Source: an uncultured Clostridium sp. (GTDB taxonomy: Bacteria > Bacillota > Clostridia > Clostridiales > Clostridiaceae). From it: a DNA stretch of 64,000 bases. The position numbers were made by a program, and so were the translations under genes. The notes beneath the pieces were generated by a model that had not been told where the DNA came from, ran no database searches, and saw only the letters and a program-made list of their open reading frames with translations. Shown here piece by piece: positions 60,719-64,000 of this stretch; position 1 is the stretch's first letter, and each line of letters opens with the position of its first letter. The DNA lies in assembly GCA_934746015.1 (NCBI GenBank), contig CAKVEW010000002.1, forward strand, positions 137,710 to 201,709, read 5' to 3'.

Positions 60719-62383
60719 ATGAACAATAACATTTATGATTTAATTATAATTGGTGGCGGCCCTGCTGGTTTATCTGCTGGTCTATATGCAGGAAGAGCAA
60801 AACTTAGAACATTAATTATTGAAAAAGAACATACAGGTGGTCAAATTACCACTACTGCTGAAGTTGTAAACTATCCTGGTATAGTTAAAACAAGTGGTGC
60901 AGAAATGACTTCTCAAATGAGGATTCAAGCAGAAAATTTTGGTGTTAAATTCCAAACTGCTGATGTTACTGATGTAGACTTTAATGGTGATGTTAAGACT
61001 ATTAAAACAAATATTGGTGATATTCAAGGAAGATCTGTAATTATAGCTACAGGTGCTTCACCAAGAAAATTAGGTTTCCCTGGAGAAATTGAATATGGTG
61101 GTAGAGGTGTTGCTTACTGTTCAACATGTGATGGTGAATTCTTTAAAGGCTTAGAAGTCTTAGTAATAGGAGCAGGTTTTGCTGCTGCAGAAGAAGCTAT
61201 CTATTTAACTAGATTTGCTAAGAAAGTAATAATAGTTGCTAGAGAACCTGACTTTACTTGTGCAAAATCCATTGGAGATAAAGTCAAGGCTAATAAAAAT
61301 ATAGAAATAAGATTTAATACTGAAGTTGTTGAAGCTGTTGGTGATGATTTATTAAGATCAGTAAAATTAATTAATAATGTAACTAAGGAAACTTCTGAAT
61401 ATTATCCTCCAAAAGAAGATGGAACCTTTGGTATCTTTGTATTTGTTGGATATCAACCACAAACTGATATATTCAAGAACAAAGTTGATATGGACAGATG
61501 GGGATATATATTAACTGATGATAATATGAAGACTAATGTAGAAGGTGTTTATGCTGCTGGTGACTTAAGACCTAAGATGCTAAGACAAGTGGTAACTGCA
61601 GTGGCTGATGGTGCTATTGCTGCAACAGATGCTGAAAAGTACGTAGCTTCAGAAAAAGAAAGACTTGGAATAGTTGATGAATTTGTAGAAGAAGAAAAAG
61701 TTGAAGAGAAAAAAGAAGCTCAAGTATCTTCTAATACAAAGCCTGGTAAGAGCTCATTATTAAATGATGCTTTAAGAAAGCAAATCCAAGGAGTTTTAGC
61801 TAGATTTGAAAGTAATATATCTTTAGTTTCAATTGTAGATGAAACTAATAGTAAATCTCTTGAGCTAAGAGACTTAGTTTTAGATATAGCTGACTTAGGT
61901 GATAAAGTTAATGCCCTTATATATAAGAAAGATGAAAATCCTGAAATTGAAGATAAGGTTCACGCAAATAGATTCCCAATAGTAGCTATTTTAAATAAAG
62001 ATAATGAATATAGTGGTGTTAAATTCCATGGTGTTCCAGGTGGACATGAATTAAATTCATTCCTTATAGCTATGTATAATGTAGCAGGCCCTGGTCAAGA
62101 AATTAATCCTAATATATTAAATGATATTAAGTCTATAGATAAGAAAATAAATATTAAAGTTGGAGTATCTCTTTCTTGTCATGTATGCCCTGATGTAGTT
62201 ATGGCTGCTCAAAGAATTGCAATAGAAAATCCTAACATAGAAACTGAGATGCTAGATTTATCTAACTTCCCAGATTTAAAGGATAAACATAAGATAATGA
62301 GCGTACCAGCTATAATAGTAAACGACGAAAAAGTATATTTTGGTGGTAAGAAGCTAGAAGAAATATTAAGCTTATTAAAATAA
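60719..62383 (+). CDS. Thioredoxin reductase / AhpF-type fusion (domains swapped)
   Basis: A 554-aa flavoprotein. Residues 1-310 form a thioredoxin-reductase-like module (GGGPAGLSAG, C134-S-T-C137 redox pair, GAGFAAAEEA dinucleotide motif, AAGDLRPKMLRQ). After a charged linker, residues about 340-554 form a two-thioredoxin-fold module like the N-terminus of AhpF, with its own C487-H-V-C490 pair. Classical AhpF has the opposite order. It probably shuttles electrons from NAD(P)H to AhpC. The HRR NADPH motif is missing, which suggests NADH. GGAGG precedes the ATG. Confidence 0.85.
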   Translation: MNNNIYDLIIIGGGPAGLSAGLYAGRAKLRTLIIEKEHTGGQITTTAEVVNYPGIVKTSGAEMTSQMRIQAENFGVKFQTADVTDVDFNGDVKTIKTNIGDIQGRSVIIATGASPRKLGFPGEIEYGGRGVAYCSTCDGEFFKGLEVLVIGAGFAAAEEAIYLTRFAKKVIIVAREPDFTCAKSIGDKVKANKNIEIRFNTEVVEAVGDDLLRSVKLINNVTKETSEYYPPKEDGTFGIFVFVGYQPQTDIFKNKVDMDRWGYILTDDNMKTNVEGVYAAGDLRPKMLRQVVTAVADGAIAATDAEKYVASEKERLGIVDEFVEEEKVEEKKEAQVSSNTKPGKSSLLNDALRKQIQGVLARFESNISLVSIVDETNSKSLELRDLVLDIADLGDKVNALIYKKDENPEIEDKVHANRFPIVAILNKDNEYSGVKFHGVPGGHELNSFLIAMYNVAGPGQEINPNILNDIKSIDKKINIKVGVSLSCHVCPDVVMAAQRIAIENPNIETEMLDLSNFPDLKDKHKIMSVPAIIVNDEKVYFGGKKLEEILSLLK

Positions 62384-62409
62384 AAAAAAATATTTAACTA
62401 TAGAAAAAG

Positions 62410-62439
62410 GCGGATTCTGTATATATGGAATCCGCTTTC
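62410..62439 (+). terminator. Terminator after the reductase gene
   Basis: GCGGATTC / GAATCCGC stem with a 10-nt loop and TTTCT tail. Confidence 0.8.
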
Positions 62440-62457
62440 TACATATTAATAAAATTT

Positions 62458-62715
62458 TTATTTATTATTTTGTGCATATTTAACCCAAGTATAAAAAATA
62501 AGAAATATTCCAACTAACAAAGATGCACTACTAATTCCTTTAATCATTCCAGAGAAAAATTCATCAAAAACTCTTCCATCGCTAGTCCAAATTAAAGAAT
62601 AAATAGCTGTAATAAAAGATATTAAAAGAGCACATATTGCTCCACTTAAAGCTTGAGTGAGATTTTTACTCTTTCTAGCTTCACTTATAAATTTTCCTAT
62701 TTTTATTGTATCCAT
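62458..62715 (-). CDS. Truncated XRE-type HTH fused to membrane helices
   Basis: An 85-aa protein. Residues 1-22 (MDTIKIGKFISEARKSKNLTQ) are the beginning of an XRE helix-turn-helix; then the sequence jumps to hydrophobic helices (ALSGAICALLISFITAIYSL, then a second helix at about 55-77). The recognition helix is missing. It looks like an internally deleted relative of XRE regulators with C-terminal membrane helices. ATG 62715 is chosen because AAGGAG lies upstream. Confidence 0.6.
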   Translation of the reverse strand: MDTIKIGKFISEARKSKNLTQALSGAICALLISFITAIYSLIWTSDGRVFDEFFSGMIKGISSASLLVGIFLIFYTWVKYAQNNK

Positions 62716-62823
62716 ATAAATCAACTCCTTTTAATATCATAATAGTTATTTTCACACTTTTAATGAACTAACTAGAAGTAGAATAGGTAGAAATATAGTC
62801 GAATTCACTTTCTATTTTGCAAT

Positions 62824-63078
62824 TTAATGCTTTATCTTATGGGCAGTAATAATAGTAAAACTATAAGCATTAACAGTTATTTTGAAACTATCCACAGTTA
62901 TGTACCAATTTTTGCCCATGCGAGTTATATAGGCATTTGATTTTTGTATTTCTTCTTTACACCATTTAACTACATCATTTACCTCTAAAGAAAGATTTTT
63001 TTTAATTCGCTCTCTTCCTAAATCTGTTGTATGTAACTTATCTAGGTTTAAAATTAAATCATATTTGTTATCAACCAT
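62824..63078 (-). CDS. DUF3781 domain-containing protein
   Basis: A small protein (84 aa) with the DUF3781 core (NLDKLHTTDLGRERIKKNLS, then DVVKWCKEEIQKSNAYITRMGKNWYITV). Function unknown. ATG 63078 is used; GTG 63087 in the same frame is also possible, with AGGAAAGA close by. Confidence 0.75.
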   Translation of the reverse strand: MVDNKYDLILNLDKLHTTDLGRERIKKNLSLEVNDVVKWCKEEIQKSNAYITRMGKNWYITVDSFKITVNAYSFTIITAHKIKH

Positions 63079-63101
63079 TCTTATCACTCTTTCCTATAAA
63101 T

Positions 63102-63584
63102 TTATATAATGTTGATTGTATTCCCATGTTCCTTAATGATATTAATTAAATCCTCTGTTTTAAGCCATACAGTCGCTGTATTATCATTTGGGTGAACACC
63201 TATAAGACTATTAGAATATATAAATTCCTTATCTATAAAAAATTGCACTTTACATTCTTTATCATTTAATATGCCTAAAGGTGTTACAGATCCAGGTGTC
63301 AGTCCCATAATATCCATCAAATCTGTCTCCGAAGCAAAACTCAAAGGGCGTGTGTTGTTTTTTTCTCTAAATTCTTTTAAGTTAACTTTCTTATTCCCCT
63401 TAATAGTTATAAGATAATAATTGCGTTTTTTATCATCTCTTACAAAAATATTTTTTGCATCAGCTTCTGGATATGGAAGATCAACAAGAGAAATTTCATC
63501 CATACTATATACAGCTTTGTGTTCTGTAACTTCATACCCAATTTTTCTACTGTTTAAATAGTGATAAACTTCATTTTTGTTCAT
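63102..63584 (-). CDS. YbaK/ProX-type prolyl-tRNA editing domain protein
   Basis: A 160-aa single-domain member of the YbaK/EbsC family (prolyl-tRNA synthetase-associated domain). The family pattern is VTEHKAVYSMDEI, AKNIFVRDDKKRNYYLITIKG and LTPGSVTPLGILND, then HPNDNTATVWL. Members hydrolyse mischarged Ala-tRNA(Pro) or related species. GAGAGG precedes the ATG. Confidence 0.88.
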   Translation of the reverse strand: MNKNEVYHYLNSRKIGYEVTEHKAVYSMDEISLVDLPYPEADAKNIFVRDDKKRNYYLITIKGNKKVNLKEFREKNNTRPLSFASETDLMDIMGLTPGSVTPLGILNDKECKVQFFIDKEFIYSNSLIGVHPNDNTATVWLKTEDLINIIKEHGNTINII

Positions 63585-63814
63585 AATATATTACCTCTCT
63601 TTCAAATTAGTATTTTTATAAAAAATTACTAATTTATAAATCCAACTCAGCTTTATATTAATTATCTATTAAAATATAGTCATTATCATATTTTTTTATA
63701 AATTTCTAAATTATATCTTCTTTCTTTAATTCTTATATAAGTCTTTAAATAAATTATATAGAAGAAATATCAAAATAAAAATACCCTTTACTGTTTATAA
63801 TGCATCCTTTTAAA

Positions 63815-64000
63815 GGAAACTCCTTCTCCTAAAGTCTAAGGAGTAAGTTCGAGGAACCAAATTAAAATTTGGACTCCTAGGGGAAACTCCTTCTCCTAAA
63901 GTCCAAGGAGTAAGTTCGAGGTGCCAAATTAAAATTTGGACTCCTAGGGGAAACTCCTTCTCCTAAAGTCCAAGGAGTAAGTTCGAGGTGCCAAATTAAA
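63815..64000. repeat. 67-bp tandem repeat array at the window end
   Basis: Three consecutive copies of a 67-bp unit begin at 63815, 63882 and 63949; the third is cut at 64000. They differ at only a few positions in copy 1. Each unit holds two hairpins: ACTCCTT / AAGGAGT, and CCAAATT-AA-AATTTGG. There are no variable spacers. The 67-bp period is not a multiple of three, so this is not a protein repeat. The 63585-63814 stretch before it shows no gene. Confidence 0.9.

Noticed and set aside
63815..64000. CRISPR array
   Set aside because: The repeats are adjacent with no unique spacers and a 67-bp period.
1..64000. Prophage or transposon content
   Set aside because: No integrase, transposase, phage structural gene or flanking target duplication was seen.

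Overview
This AT-rich window, with short intergenic gaps, strong GGAGG-type ribosome binding sites, frequent TTG/GTG starts and many Rho-independent hairpins, looks like the chromosome of a Clostridium sensu stricto species. Supporting content includes an [FeFe]-hydrogenase-like protein, a ferredoxin-linked 2-oxoacid oxidoreductase, several small clostridial protein families and a yybP-ykoY (Mn2+) riboswitch. No rRNA, tRNA, transposase, integrase or CRISPR array was seen. The species is not identified.

Layout. 0-7 kb: the N-terminus of a response regulator, a small hydrophilic protein, an AraC/GyrI regulator, an S41-like protease, a MATE exporter, a 19% methionine low-complexity protein and a FUSC-type membrane protein. 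7.4-19.7 kb: one eight-gene minus-strand operon (large membrane protein, ABC ATPase, ABC permease, coiled-coil membrane protein, MoxR ATPase, DUF58, two VWA proteins), closed by a strong terminator. 20-31 kb: a DUF2935 protein, a Cys-rich protein whose start overlaps a 10-codon leader ORF, a long coiled-coil protein, small membrane proteins, a rearranged zf-HC2 protein, an amidinotransferase-fold hydrolase, a LytTR regulator, an alpha/beta hydrolase and a divergent MerR/MATE pair. 31-40 kb: a phosphodiesterase, two tandem superoxide dismutases, a multicopper oxidase divergent from an HMA-transporter-cupredoxin fusion, and a two-component system. 40-46.6 kb: a branched-chain-type 2-oxoacid:ferredoxin oxidoreductase operon, a BFD-like [2Fe-2S] protein, an AEC transporter and riboswitch-controlled mntP. 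46.7-50.1 kb: an orphan Imm5-like gene, a VOC protein, and an ammonium transporter gene flanked by two copies of a peptide-deformylase gene; each of these three genes has exactly one in-frame TAA. 50.2-54.9 kb: a lanFEGRKI-type lantibiotic immunity and sensing operon with no lantibiotic biosynthesis gene in view. 55-64 kb: a DUF2087 regulator with a GNAT enzyme, the hydrogenase-like protein, a glycosyltransferase, ahpC with a TrxR/AhpF-like fusion (peroxide defence), small genes including a truncated XRE-type protein, and a 67-bp tandem repeat that runs off the window end.

Themes. Oxygen, peroxide and metal defence recurs: two SODs, AhpC with its reductase, a copper module and Mn export. So does defence against antimicrobials: two MATE exporters, lantibiotic immunity and an orphan immunity protein. 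The least explained items are the eight-gene MoxR/VWA/ABC operon, the Met-rich protein, the leader-coupled Cys-rich protein, the def-amt-def nonsense cluster, the terminator-like hairpin that contains the lanF ribosome binding site, and the 67-bp array. All calls come from reading the sequence; no database search was run.
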